This document shows positions 49,640 to 59,411 of a stretch of DNA of 64,000 bases, in pieces. A model generated the notes under the pieces. The model had not been told where the DNA came from, ran no database searches, and saw only the letters and a program-made list of their open reading frames with translations. The DNA lies in assembly GCA_017512365.1 (NCBI GenBank), contig JAFWGQ010000004.1, forward strand, positions 62,001-126,000. The letters are read 5' to 3'. Every line of letters begins with the position of its first letter. Position 1 is the stretch's first letter. Source of the stretch: Mogibacterium sp. GTDB lineage: Bacteria; Bacillota; Clostridia; Peptostreptococcales; Anaerovoracaceae. The translations under genes and the position numbers were made by a program.

Positions 49640-52304
49640 ATTGCTCTTCGTCATCCACACTTACAGCGCCGGTCTTGAAAATGATCTTTGACTGACCTGT
49701 CGAGCCGGAGACCCTGCCGCCATAGAACACATCCACACGGTCCGCGGCACACAGCATATTGAACTTCTTTACCATTTCCGTGATTCCGCTTCCTTCAAGC
49801 GCTCCGACAAAGGCCTGTATGCCCTCCCTGTTGAATCTGCTCATGCCGTTCGCAAGCTGCCATGCTCCGACCTCGGCCTGAGCCGCACCGTCTGCAAGCT
49901 GATTCACTCCGGTCAGAAGATCTTTCGTTCCGTCGCTGAGCTTAGCAGTGCCGTCTGCAAGCTGCCCTGCACCGCCCTTCAGCTGGCCGGCGCCATCTCT
50001 GACAGCGCTCGCGCCTTTTGATAATTCGACCGTCCCGGCCTTCAGCTGATCAAGTCCTTCGCTGAGCCTGGCGGCTCCGTCATCGATCGCAGCAGCGCCG
50101 TCATCAAGTTCTGAAGCAGCCTGTGCCATTGTGGCTGTTCCTTCCTTGAACTGGTCTGTTCCATCCTTAAGCTCTCCTGCATAATAATCGACAGTCAGAG
50201 CACCTTCCCTGATCGCTTTTCCGCCTTCATCAAGAGCTTCCGTGCCTTCCTTGAGCTCGCCGACTCCTGTATCCAGCTTTGCTGCGCCAGCATCGATCTC
50301 TGCAACACCGTCATCTATCGCGTGTGCGAGGACAGCCATCACTCCCGTCGATATGAGCATCGCAGTCGCGGTCGCGTCTGCTGCCTCAGCCTGTTTCTTA
50401 ACTGTCCCGGCTGTGCTGTTTGCCCTGTCTGCCTTATCCGCTATATCACTGACAGAACTCTTTCCTGAAGATTCCTTCTTTCCTGCGGCTGACAGCGACC
50501 CTTTAAGAGCATCCAGGTTGCTGCTGACCTCATCAGCGCTTGACGAGGCTGAATCGACACTGTCCACATAAGACTCCACTCCGGCAAGATACGAATCAAG
50601 TCCGTTCAGTTCGGAGATCGCGCTGTCGATCAGAGCCCTTTTGCCTTCATCTTTGACGAGTCCTCTTGCAGCCTGGAGCTGACCGCGGTATGAAGAGATA
50701 GCGCTTCTGTATCCGGATGCGCCACCGCTTATTCCCGTTCCCTCCGCCGAGAGGCCGTTGAGTATGCTGTTCATCTCATCAGCTGCGTCTACAGCAGAAT
50801 CTGCACCTCTTTCTGCAGTTCCGATCTTCGATCTGACGCTCTGGTCTCCGGCAAGATCATGTATATCGTCAGCTACTTCCTGAGTCTGACCTTTGAGCTT
50901 TTTTGCGTTCTTTTCGAGCAGGAGAGTCTCTGCCTTCATCACAGCCGATTCCGCAAGCACCGCATCTGCAGCAACATGGAGCAGACCCGACGCAGAAGAC
51001 AGTTTTCCTGTACCGTCCCTGAGCGCTATGGTGCCATCCCTGAGGGTACCGACGCCGTCATCCAGAACAGACAGCTGTTTGCTGAATTCTATCGTTCCTT
51101 CTCCCAGCACAGAGGTCCCGTCCTTCAGACTTGTTGCTCCTTCATTCAGTAATCCTGCGTTCTCATCAAGAGTCTCTGCGCCTTTCCTGAATTCGCCAGT
51201 CCCGGAATGCAGCTGACTGCTGCCTTCTGAAAGCTCCTTCGCTCCGTCCGCGAGCTGTCCGGCGCCTTCATCAAGAGTGTCGGTGCCTTTTTTGAGTTCA
51301 TCAGTCCCGTCATACAGCTGCGCACTGCCTTTATACAGATCCGATGCTCCTTTTTTGAGAGTTTTCAATGCTCCCGCAAGCGTGCCGGATCCGTCCCTTA
51401 GCTGCTCAGTTCCGTCTGCGAGCTGTGTAACGCCGCTCGCGAGACTGCTGCTTCCGCTCACCAGCTGGTTTGCGGCTGACGAAAGCTGCGACAGACCTGC
51501 TTCAAGCTGATCCATCATTCCGGCGGCGTCATCGACCATTCCTTCTATGCCGCTCTCAGCCAGCATCCCCGTTGTTGCGATGCTGTATGTACCATCTATC
51601 CTGAACGAATCTGTATCGGCTTTGATCACGATATTTTCAGGTATCGCGAGAGAATCGTCTTTTATGCCGAGATTCTCTTTCATTCCTGGCAGTGCATAAC
51701 CCATGCATACTGTAGAATCACCGTTGTGCAGGACCTTTCCGTTCTCCACGCTGATATTGCTGAAATGCTCGTTGCTGAGCATAAGGCCGCTCGCCACCAT
51801 GTACGGATGTGTCATGACGCCGTCGCCGACGCTGACCGTGCTGCTTATATCATAGTCAAAGTGTATCTCGACCTTGCCAGACTTTCCGGCTATCTTATCT
51901 GCAGAGACCTTTTTGCCGTTGAGATAATACGATATGCTCATCTCGATCGGCAGGGCTCTGTCCGATGTCCCCTGATACCTTATGCTGTTGCCTTTGGCAT
52001 CCCATACGAGATTCGCTCCGTCTCTTTTGAATTTCTCCGATCCGGATATGTTTTCTATATCGCTCAGATACGATACGTCTTCGATCTTTTCTTCGCCGTA
52101 GCTGTGCAGCAGCTCGTCTACCAGCACCTTTTCGGTAGATCCATCTGCAGACTTGATGACATATACAGTCTCTTCCTTGTCTATTTTTTCGAGGGTCGTC
52201 TCAGCGTATGAAGGGACACACAAAGACATTCCCGCCGTGGTGAATACCAGCACGAACGAGAGTGCGAGAGCGATCGTTCTTTTTGTAATGTCTGTTCCTG
52301 TCAT
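49638..52304 (-). CDS. Secreted heptad-repeat protein of YhgE/MMPL-partner type
   Basis: An 888-residue protein with a signal sequence (hydrophobic 10-34, PSYAE). Residues 40-245 form a beta-rich domain (LPIEMSISYYLNGKKV...). Then come two long arrays of LxdGtxqLxxGaxxL heptads (about 255-440 and 690-830), flanking a helical region. These repeats mark YhgE/Pip and MMPL-associated proteins and should form long coiled coils. Unlike YhgE it lacks the ABC-2-like membrane domain and has no C-terminal anchor. It follows the MMPL gene by 87 nt and probably assists export or spans the envelope. It has its own promoter. Confidence 0.75.
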   Translation of the reverse strand: MTGTDITKRTIALALSFVLVFTTAGMSLCVPSYAETTLEKIDKEETVYVIKSADGSTEKVLVDELLHSYGEEKIEDVSYLSDIENISGSEKFKRDGANLVWDAKGNSIRYQGTSDRALPIEMSISYYLNGKKVSADKIAGKSGKVEIHFDYDISSTVSVGDGVMTHPYMVASGLMLSNEHFSNISVENGKVLHNGDSTVCMGYALPGMKENLGIKDDSLAIPENIVIKADTDSFRIDGTYSIATTGMLAESGIEGMVDDAAGMMDQLEAGLSQLSSAANQLVSGSSSLASGVTQLADGTEQLRDGSGTLAGALKTLKKGASDLYKGSAQLYDGTDELKKGTDTLDEGAGQLADGAKELSEGSSQLHSGTGEFRKGAETLDENAGLLNEGATSLKDGTSVLGEGTIEFSKQLSVLDDGVGTLRDGTIALRDGTGKLSSASGLLHVAADAVLAESAVMKAETLLLEKNAKKLKGQTQEVADDIHDLAGDQSVRSKIGTAERGADSAVDAADEMNSILNGLSAEGTGISGGASGYRSAISSYRGQLQAARGLVKDEGKRALIDSAISELNGLDSYLAGVESYVDSVDSASSSADEVSSNLDALKGSLSAAGKKESSGKSSVSDIADKADRANSTAGTVKKQAEAADATATAMLISTGVMAVLAHAIDDGVAEIDAGAAKLDTGVGELKEGTEALDEGGKAIREGALTVDYYAGELKDGTDQFKEGTATMAQAASELDDGAAAIDDGAARLSEGLDQLKAGTVELSKGASAVRDGAGQLKGGAGQLADGTAKLSDGTKDLLTGVNQLADGAAQAEVGAWQLANGMSRFNREGIQAFVGALEGSGITEMVKKFNMLCAADRVDVFYGGRVSGSTGQSKIIFKTGAVSVDDEEQ

Positions 52305-52349
52305 GCGCTTTACTGAAACGGGCCTTATATCTGCCCATATACGGTATAT

Positions 52350-52378
52350 ATTATATCACAAAAACCACATGTGGTATA
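52350..52378 (-). promoter_or_regulatory. Internal promoter with 12-bp perfect palindrome
   Basis: On the minus strand TGATATAAT is an extended -10 (box at 52350-52355). The spacer/-35 region holds the perfect palindrome ACCACATGTGGT (52364-52375), well placed for a repressor. It would drive the heptad-repeat gene apart from the rest of the operon. Confidence 0.5.
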
Positions 52379-52391
52379 GAAGCGGGTTGTA

Positions 52392-54470
52392 TTAAATAGC
52401 GTTCTTTTTTTCGCTTTTTTCAGATGGTCTGAGGCTGAACGAGCCCATGATGAACCTGTCGGACAGCATCAGGAATCCCGGGAGCACGAACAGCACCATA
52501 AAGAGCGAACAGATCGTTCCCCTTCCGAGCAGCAGTCCCACCTGAGCTATGATCCTCTGTGTCGAGAACAGCGACAGGAGAAACCCCATCACGGCTACCG
52601 CAGTCGCAGATGTCATTATGGATACAGCCGTATCCGATATCGTCTGAACGATGCACTCCTTCGGTTCCATTCCGGATGTCTTGCGGTTCTCCCTGTATCT
52701 CTGTGTGAACAGGATCGCATAATCGACAGTGGCTCCAAGCTGGACCGAGCTTACTATCAGATACGCTATATAGAACAGCGGGGACCCCGTGATCAGGGAG
52801 ATGCTCATGTTCACCCAGATCGCCGTCTCTATGGTCAGTACTAGTATCACCGGGAGCAGAAGGTTCTTCATGGTCAGCAGCAGCACGATGAACACCGAAA
52901 GTATGGCAACGGTATTTACCCTGAGCATGTCGGAAGTGACCACATTCTTCAGGTCATATACGTTGACGCCCTGGCCGGCCATGTAATACCCGTCCGGATA
53001 GTACTTGTCCGCAGTGTCATATACCTTCTTTACAAAGTCAAAGGTCTCTTTGCTTTCCACCGGAAGGTCGACAGATATCAGTATCCTGTCGTAATTATCG
53101 GATCTGAGCTGTGTTGTCAGGCTTTCCGGAAGCATTTCGAACGGAATGGATTCTCCTATTACTCCGACCGGTGAAGTCACCGACAACACCTCAGGAAAGT
53201 CCTTGAGTTCTCTGATCAGAGCATGCTCCTCGGATACCTTTCCCGTCGGCACCATCATCACATAGGAGTCATTATAGCCGAATATCTCTGTAATGCTTTT
53301 GGAATCCCTGCCGACCCGCGTATCAGTTCCGTATATCTGCGATGCACCGTAGAGATAGCTGTTTCTTGTGCTGCCGATGAAAGAAGGTATCACGATCAGT
53401 ACGAACACTATCATCAGCGGGACGGTAACTCTTGTGACAAAGCTTCCGAATCTGCGGAAAGACGGCATGAAGTTCCTGTGTTCTGTCCTCACCAGCCATT
53501 TATATGTTTCGAGTATGAGACCAGGCATGAACACGAGCGAAGTGATCAGACTGATCGCAACGCCCTTCGACAGCGCGAGTCCGAGATCCGCGCCGAGAAG
53601 GAACCTCATCGTCGCAAGTGCAATGAAGCCTATGACCGTTGTAAGACCGCTCGACAGTATCGACGAGGTGGAAAGCACCAGCGCATCCTTCATGGCTTCT
53701 TCAGGCTCGGCGTCCTGACTGCATTCTCTGAACCGGTGTATGAGGAACACTGAATAGTCAAGCGAGACAGCCATCTGCAGAATGATGCCGGCCGAATTTG
53801 TAACAAACGATATCTTGCCGAACACCAGGTTCGTTCCGGCGTTGATCACTACCGCTATACCCAGGCCGATCATGACTATGGCAGGCTCGATCCATGACGT
53901 GGTCGTAATGGCAAGGATAAAGATCAGGAAGAGGATGGATATCACAGTTATGAGAGCCACTTCTTTTTCCGTATTGAGCGTAGCCACCACAGTCAGAACT
54001 GCAGTACCGGAAAACATATTGTCCTCGCCTATCAGATCATATATCGCAGGGACGGTCCTGAGCTGCTTTGCTTCATCTATCGTGACGATGAACATAGCGT
54101 TTCCGTCCTTGTAATATGTATTTCTTATACTTTCCGGGAACATATCCAGAGGCATGTCAAGCGGGATCATGCTGTCGAGCCAGTTCACTGCAAGCACGCC
54201 GTCTGTTTCTTCAAGTTTCCTCTTATACTCCAGCGCTTCTTTTCTGTCCACGTCCCTCACGACGACAAAGGCATTCGGCACATTTCCTCCGAACTCCTCT
54301 GCCATCACTTCAAGAGAGGTCGTCGACGGCGAATCCTGCGGCAGATAATGGAGTATATCATAGTCAACATACACCCTTGTCGCGAGAAATGCGCAGATGA
54401 CGGCAGCGGCAATAAATGCCAGCATCACCGCTTTTCTGTATTTGATCACTTCGCTGTAGAATCGTTCCAT
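52392..54470 (-). CDS. MMPL/RND-superfamily exporter
   Basis: A 692-residue membrane protein with the two-fold RND layout: TM1, extracytoplasmic loop (about 35-165), five or six TMs, a linker, TM7, second loop (about 375-520), and five more TMs. Each half has the Asp-Tyr proton-relay pair typical of MMPL proteins (SLDYSVFL at 236-243, TVDYAILF near 590). It is shorter than mycobacterial MmpL proteins and lacks their C-terminal domain. Lipid or acyl-conjugate export is expected from the family and from the ACP, ligase and GH3 neighbours. 23 nt downstream of the ACP gene. Confidence 0.9.
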   Translation of the reverse strand: MERFYSEVIKYRKAVMLAFIAAAVICAFLATRVYVDYDILHYLPQDSPSTTSLEVMAEEFGGNVPNAFVVVRDVDRKEALEYKRKLEETDGVLAVNWLDSMIPLDMPLDMFPESIRNTYYKDGNAMFIVTIDEAKQLRTVPAIYDLIGEDNMFSGTAVLTVVATLNTEKEVALITVISILFLIFILAITTTSWIEPAIVMIGLGIAVVINAGTNLVFGKISFVTNSAGIILQMAVSLDYSVFLIHRFRECSQDAEPEEAMKDALVLSTSSILSSGLTTVIGFIALATMRFLLGADLGLALSKGVAISLITSLVFMPGLILETYKWLVRTEHRNFMPSFRRFGSFVTRVTVPLMIVFVLIVIPSFIGSTRNSYLYGASQIYGTDTRVGRDSKSITEIFGYNDSYVMMVPTGKVSEEHALIRELKDFPEVLSVTSPVGVIGESIPFEMLPESLTTQLRSDNYDRILISVDLPVESKETFDFVKKVYDTADKYYPDGYYMAGQGVNVYDLKNVVTSDMLRVNTVAILSVFIVLLLTMKNLLLPVILVLTIETAIWVNMSISLITGSPLFYIAYLIVSSVQLGATVDYAILFTQRYRENRKTSGMEPKECIVQTISDTAVSIMTSATAVAVMGFLLSLFSTQRIIAQVGLLLGRGTICSLFMVLFVLPGFLMLSDRFIMGSFSLRPSEKSEKKNAI

Positions 54471-54493
54471 TCCGTTCCCTGTTCAGCACTGCG

Positions 54494-54712
54494 CTAACGG
54501 CGTGCGCTGATATATTCAACTATATCGCTCACCGTGACAAACTTCATCAGATCTTCGTCCGGGACTTCGATGTCAAAAGCTTCCTCGAAATCCCCGACCA
54601 TGGATACCACATCAAGAGATGTCAGTTCAAGATCATCGACGAGCAATGATTCCGGCCTGATCTCCTCAGCCGGCGAATATTTTCTGATTATCTCTTCTAC
54701 CTGTTCAAACAT
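54494..54712 (-). CDS. Acyl carrier protein
   Basis: A 72-residue acidic helical protein. The phosphopantetheine serine is S32 in LELTSLDVVSMV; DSL of fatty-acid ACPs is TSL here, but the Ser-Leu-Asp core is kept. It is distinct in context from fatty-acid synthase ACP, lying 2 nt after the condensation-domain gene and 23 nt before the MMPL exporter, so it is presumably a dedicated carrier of this pathway. GGGGGAG precedes the ATG. Confidence 0.88.
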   Translation of the reverse strand: MFEQVEEIIRKYSPAEEIRPESLLVDDLELTSLDVVSMVGDFEEAFDIEVPDEDLMKFVTVSDIVEYISARR

Positions 54713-54714
54713 CG

Positions 54715-55947
54715 TTACTCCCCCATCGCTCTGATTATGATATCTTCAAAACTGCAGCTGTCGTTCCTGATCCCTTCGGCCAGGATGTCCGGTATCTGTC
54801 TGATCATCTCAGCAGCCGCTTTATCAGGATATTTCACATTGTGTTCGAGCTGCAGCGTCAGTCTCTCGCTTCCCGTATCCGTGATGGACAGGGTCATTAC
54901 GTTTCCGACTTCGGCGCAAGGATACCACATCGCCCTTGCTGACGGATCCGAAGATATCTTTGCAGTCTGATAGCTGAGCCACAGATCGTACGGAGCCTCT
55001 CCGAACGGGTACACGCCTGCCGCCGACTTGTGGTATCTGTATCCGCCGACGAGTTTCTCTCCCATCCTGCCGATGTTCTCCGCAAAGGATGCATCTTTAT
55101 CGCATTCAAGCAAAAGCGGGATAGTAGTGGCAAACAGACCGGCAGTATTCTTCTCTCTTATCCCGGCGCGGTTCATCACCACTGATCCGACAAAGAAATC
55201 GTCCCTGCCAAGCTTTCTGCTCATCCAGGCGGCGACGGCTGTCACAAACAGGCTGTATACCGAAACGTTATGTAACGCTGCATAGGCCTTTATCTCATCG
55301 CTCAGCCCCTCTGACATTTCAGCAGTCGCCCAGTGTTTTGCCGGGCGCAGCGGTCTCCCGGGAGAAAGATATGTCTTTTCAGGCAGACGTTTTTTCTGCT
55401 CCTCAAAGAATTCCCTTCCTCTGGCAAATCTTTTGCTTTCCCTGAATCTCTTCTCGCTTTCCGTGAATTCTTCATACCTGAAGGCTTCCGGATGTCCGCC
55501 GTTGACGATGCTCAGGAACTGATCCGCCAGGAGCATGCAGGTCCAGCCATCGGATATTATGTGATGTATCCTTACAAGCGCTCCGTAGGCATCCGGCATC
55601 TGGACGATCTGCATCTCGACCAGCTCTTGATCCTCTCCCATGCGGAACGGCTTCTGGGCCCACTTCCCGCCCTTTTTGTCCAGTTCCCTGAGATCCCTGA
55701 ATTTTACCACCTTGAATTCCCGCGGTTCAAATCCAGCGATAAACTGAGCAGGCTGCCCGTTTTCGTCAGTCACCACGCGGGTCCTCAGGACATCGTTGAT
55801 GCGCAGCACTTCATTGGCAGCGTGCTGAAGCTTTTCGATATCGCACGTTCCCTTTACGATCAGGCTCCCTCCGAGCACACACGCCCTTCCAAAGCCCGCC
55901 TCCTGAGCTTTATATAAATAGTATTGCGGTCCTGTCAGTCCTGTCAT
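54715..55947 (-). CDS. Stand-alone condensation-domain acyltransferase
   Basis: A 410-residue protein covering a full condensation (C) fold like NRPS C domains, VibH and Pap acyltransferases. The active-site motif is HHIISDG (128-134), intact, with a second-half DFFVGSVVMNR segment in place of the usual latch/floor motif. No adenylation or carrier domain is fused. The ATG at 55947 gives a natural C-domain start; a longer frame to 56013 overlaps the previous gene. Adjacent to ACP, so an acyl or aminoacyl thioester on that ACP is a likely donor, forming an ester or amide. Confidence 0.87.
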   Translation of the reverse strand: MTGLTGPQYYLYKAQEAGFGRACVLGGSLIVKGTCDIEKLQHAANEVLRINDVLRTRVVTDENGQPAQFIAGFEPREFKVVKFRDLRELDKKGGKWAQKPFRMGEDQELVEMQIVQMPDAYGALVRIHHIISDGWTCMLLADQFLSIVNGGHPEAFRYEEFTESEKRFRESKRFARGREFFEEQKKRLPEKTYLSPGRPLRPAKHWATAEMSEGLSDEIKAYAALHNVSVYSLFVTAVAAWMSRKLGRDDFFVGSVVMNRAGIREKNTAGLFATTIPLLLECDKDASFAENIGRMGEKLVGGYRYHKSAAGVYPFGEAPYDLWLSYQTAKISSDPSARAMWYPCAEVGNVMTLSITDTGSERLTLQLEHNVKYPDKAAAEMIRQIPDILAEGIRNDSCSFEDIIIRAMGE

Positions 55948-55972
55948 TCTCTGTATACCCCCATTCCCCCTT

Positions 55973-57709
55973 TTATTGATCTGATGCGATGATATGCGAG
56001 CTGAAATACTCATGGACGTCCTGTGTATCGATGACTCGCAGGGCCTTCAGCTGGTTCGGAGATGTTCCGCCTGCTATCTGCATATCTCTGTATTTTCTGA
56101 AGGTCCCCTGTCCGACCCTGTAGATCACAGCCTTATCGACCACTCCGTTTTCTCTGAAATAGGCGTAGTCCCATCCGTATTTACGCAGGGCGGCGTCGAA
56201 CACCTCTGAATAAACGCCGCAGTCTTCAGCCAGACCGGTGTCATCCGCTGCACTCATCTCCATGAAAAGCTCTATCCTGGGCTTGTTGTGGCCGGCGTCA
56301 GCATAGATGCAGTGATCGGCGATATGTATGCCGATATGTTTTTCAAGGTCGTTCACAGCCGCTGCAAGCTGTGCTCCGGTAAGGTGCACCGAACACATAT
56401 TGGTGATTTTGTCTGCGCGATATGCAAATTCCAGATAAGGTATCTGTCCCTCGAATCCCGTCACCCTTACAACGTCGCGTATCTGGTAACGGTACAGACC
56501 CGCCTTGCTTGTCAGGATGATCTCGTAAAGCTTGCCTTCCTCAAGTTCATGCATGAACAGAGGCCTGTCCGACTCTTCCTCTACCGGAATGAATTCGAAG
56601 AAGCCAGCGTCAGGGAACAGAAGGACGCTTTCGTCCTCGAGTCCCATTACATTTCCGAAAAAGCATTCTGAAGAAGCATACTGCAGATTACAGAAGGAAA
56701 CACCGTCATCACACATCGAGCGCATAGTATCGGAAAAAGGCTTGAAATCCTCGACCCCGATCGCAGCCACGACAGACAGATCCTTCCATATCCGGCTGAG
56801 CAGGTTGCCCCCTTCAGGATCAGCAAAGATCTCTCTCAGTTCAGCGGCCCGCTCAGGGTCAGGACTGATATCCCTTTCGATTATGCTGCGTACGCGGTCT
56901 GAGATATCCACTGAAGGATCTACAGTCCCCGTTTCTATGTCATGTATGAGCATATCCTGCTTTTCAATAATGAATGCAACGATGTCGGTGAGGCCGGTCA
57001 TATAAACGCTGCCGAGGCATGTCAGATACCGGTCCTTAAGAGCGTACATAGCCCTGACATATCTGTTATCCCTGATCTCGCTGCTTCCTATGATCGCCCC
57101 CGGCTGATTGACCAGCGCCGGGATAAACGGTTTTATCCCGTTCGCCGAGAACCTTGATATCATGCCGGACTTCATACCGCCTCCGACATTTTCCTCACCC
57201 ATTTCCGTGGTGATGAAACTCTTGCCATATCTCCTGTTCAGGCCTCTCCGCCTCATAGCTTCGTACATATCGTCTGCAGTCATGATGAGCGCCTTGAAAT
57301 ACGGCATGTATGAACGGAGGACCTGCGGCATCAGCTTTTTTTCGCTTATCGTACCTGTAGTCGTGGCAAAGAACAGAACCTTCTCTCCGGTGATCAGTCC
57401 CTGCTCGCCGTTATCGATCATCCGTCTGATATACGGCTTGTAATCCTCATACGTCGAAAGCGGCACCGCCTTCTGGTATTCAAGCGGCGTTTTTATATCC
57501 GAAAATCCGTACTTTCTGCCAAGTTCTGTATTTCGGCTCCTGCGGAGTATCCCTTTGAGAGTCCGTTCGCTTATGCGCTGCCCCCTCGGTCCTGCTGCGA
57601 TATAATATTTCCTGCACAGCTTTCCGAGGATATGTCCCGACCAGAGAACAGCCGCGTTGAATGCAGCTTCCGCAGGTTTGTATGTTGTTTTTCTCAGCCT
57701 TTTTTTCAT
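55973..57709 (-). CDS. GH3-family acyl-acid amido synthetase, copy 1
   Basis: A 578-residue protein of the GH3 family, members of the adenylating superfamily that in plants couple acids such as jasmonate or auxin to amino acids. Motif I is TTTGTISEKKL (116-126), motif II YASSE (344-348), motif III YQIRD (408-412), where the usual Gly of YRxGD is Arg but the Asp remains. A C-terminal lid domain follows (about 430-578). Its ATG overlaps the ligase stop as ATGA, so the two are translated together. Substrates unknown. Confidence 0.87.
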   Translation of the reverse strand: MKKRLRKTTYKPAEAAFNAAVLWSGHILGKLCRKYYIAAGPRGQRISERTLKGILRRSRNTELGRKYGFSDIKTPLEYQKAVPLSTYEDYKPYIRRMIDNGEQGLITGEKVLFFATTTGTISEKKLMPQVLRSYMPYFKALIMTADDMYEAMRRRGLNRRYGKSFITTEMGEENVGGGMKSGMISRFSANGIKPFIPALVNQPGAIIGSSEIRDNRYVRAMYALKDRYLTCLGSVYMTGLTDIVAFIIEKQDMLIHDIETGTVDPSVDISDRVRSIIERDISPDPERAAELREIFADPEGGNLLSRIWKDLSVVAAIGVEDFKPFSDTMRSMCDDGVSFCNLQYASSECFFGNVMGLEDESVLLFPDAGFFEFIPVEEESDRPLFMHELEEGKLYEIILTSKAGLYRYQIRDVVRVTGFEGQIPYLEFAYRADKITNMCSVHLTGAQLAAAVNDLEKHIGIHIADHCIYADAGHNKPRIELFMEMSAADDTGLAEDCGVYSEVFDAALRKYGWDYAYFRENGVVDKAVIYRVGQGTFRKYRDMQIAGGTSPNQLKALRVIDTQDVHEYFSSHIIASDQ

Positions 57710-59370
57710 CGCTTGCTTTCACTTTCCTGTTTATTCAGCAGATACCTCTTGATCTTCATCGTAGTGGTCTTGTCGAACGGGATATCTCTGACTTTGATCC
57801 TTGCAATGTTCCTGCTCTTCGGAACACTGCTGTTGAACTTCCTTATATCGCCGTCTATCCTGTCACGAGCATCAGGGAACCTTTTCTCATCCATGTAGAA
57901 TTCTGCCGTGATCTTTTTATCTTCCTCGTATACAGCCACATCTTCGACATATTCGATCCTCGAGAGTTTCTGCTCGAGCTCCTCCGGAGAAATATTTTCT
58001 CCATTCGCGAGGATTATCAGATTCTTTTTGCGGCCGGTGATATACAGAAACCCGTCTTCATCCAGCCTGCCGTAGTCGCCTGTCCTGAACCACTCACCGT
58101 CGAACGCTTCAGCAGTAGCCTCCGGATCCTTGTAATAACCCAGCATCACGTTCGAGCCCGAAACGAGTATCTCGCCGATGCCTTTCTCATCCGGCTCATC
58201 GATCCTCACACGGTTGCACGGCAGCGGCTTTCCGACACTTCCGTACCTGTGGTCATGGTTGCGGTTTACCGCCACAACAGGCGAACACTCGGTGATACCG
58301 TAGCCGCACAGCACCTCTATGCCCAGATCGCGCAGTCCTTTTTCGACCTCTTCGTCAAGATGAGCGCCTCCGCAGATTATGAGCTCAAGCTCTCCTCCGA
58401 AATTGTCATGCACGCTTCTGAAGATGCTCCTTCGCATGTCTATCCCGATCTTCATGAGAGCTCTGCTCAGGGCAAGGCCCCTTCTGAGCCTGTCTTCCTG
58501 CCCGCTGCTTCTGGCAGTGTTCCATATGCCTTTGTACAGCATCTCTGCCATCATCGGAACGGCAGCCACGTTCTGAGGATGATTGGTCTGAAAGTCCTTT
58601 ACGATATGCCTGAGATTGCCGCTTATGTGAAGGTCCTTTATGTACAGGAATGCCGCCAGCATGGCGGACGCCCACGAGAAGGTGTGATGGAGAGGCAGCA
58701 GAAGCTGTGCGTGGTCTGCCTGTGCGCACATACAGGTAGCCACCACATCGCTGGTGATATTGCCGTGCGACAGCATGACTCCCTTCATTTTGCCCGATGT
58801 GCCCGATGTATAGACAATGCTTGCCGGAGTGTCCCTGTCTATTCTTTCCCCGGCCTCGCTGAAAGCTCTGTTCCCGTCATCTATGAGTTCTCTTCCCTCG
58901 TCCGCATATTCGTATACTTTCGAAAGCGGATAGTATGATATGTCGGAGTACCTGCCGCCGAGGCTCTTCAGATGGTCGATGACCGGTACGCTCCCGTCGG
59001 AATAAAAAACGGCCGAACATTCACTGTGCTCCGCAAGCTCAGCGATATCCTGAAGAGGGAGTGCTCTGTCAAAAGGTACCGCCACATTTCCGCTGCACGT
59101 AACAGCAAGAAAGCTGAGGACCCATTCAGTGGAGTTCTCACCTATGATAGCTAAATGGGCGGCTTCATGCCCCTGTGACAGAAGGAATGTCCCCAGCTGC
59201 TCGGTCAGGCTGCTGCATTCACCGAAAGTTACAGGTATATCATTATGACGGCCTCTGTAAAACACAGTAACATCGCGGCCCTTTTCTCTGCCGTTGTCCG
59301 TCAGTTCTCTGATCGTCCATAATTCAGGAATATCGTAATAAGGATATGGAGCATTCCTTACGCGTTTCAT
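57706..59370 (-). CDS. AMP-dependent acyl-CoA/acyl-ACP ligase-like enzyme
   Basis: A 554-residue ANL-superfamily enzyme. P-loop TSGTSGKMKG (188-197), the LPLHHTFSW segment of long-chain ligases, CGYGITECSP near 345, FRTGDYGRLDEDGFLYITGRKK, and a C-terminal catalytic Lys in TTTMKIKR. It should activate a fatty or other carboxylic acid as an acyl-adenylate and load CoA or the downstream ACP. FAAL-type insertion is not obvious. Overlaps GH3 copy 1 by 4 nt. Confidence 0.88.
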   Translation of the reverse strand: MKRVRNAPYPYYDIPELWTIRELTDNGREKGRDVTVFYRGRHNDIPVTFGECSSLTEQLGTFLLSQGHEAAHLAIIGENSTEWVLSFLAVTCSGNVAVPFDRALPLQDIAELAEHSECSAVFYSDGSVPVIDHLKSLGGRYSDISYYPLSKVYEYADEGRELIDDGNRAFSEAGERIDRDTPASIVYTSGTSGKMKGVMLSHGNITSDVVATCMCAQADHAQLLLPLHHTFSWASAMLAAFLYIKDLHISGNLRHIVKDFQTNHPQNVAAVPMMAEMLYKGIWNTARSSGQEDRLRRGLALSRALMKIGIDMRRSIFRSVHDNFGGELELIICGGAHLDEEVEKGLRDLGIEVLCGYGITECSPVVAVNRNHDHRYGSVGKPLPCNRVRIDEPDEKGIGEILVSGSNVMLGYYKDPEATAEAFDGEWFRTGDYGRLDEDGFLYITGRKKNLIILANGENISPEELEQKLSRIEYVEDVAVYEEDKKITAEFYMDEKRFPDARDRIDGDIRKFNSSVPKSRNIARIKVRDIPFDKTTTMKIKRYLLNKQESESKR

Positions 59371-59411
59371 TCTGCTAAATATTCATCCTCTTCTGTTTAT
59401 TTATACTGCTG

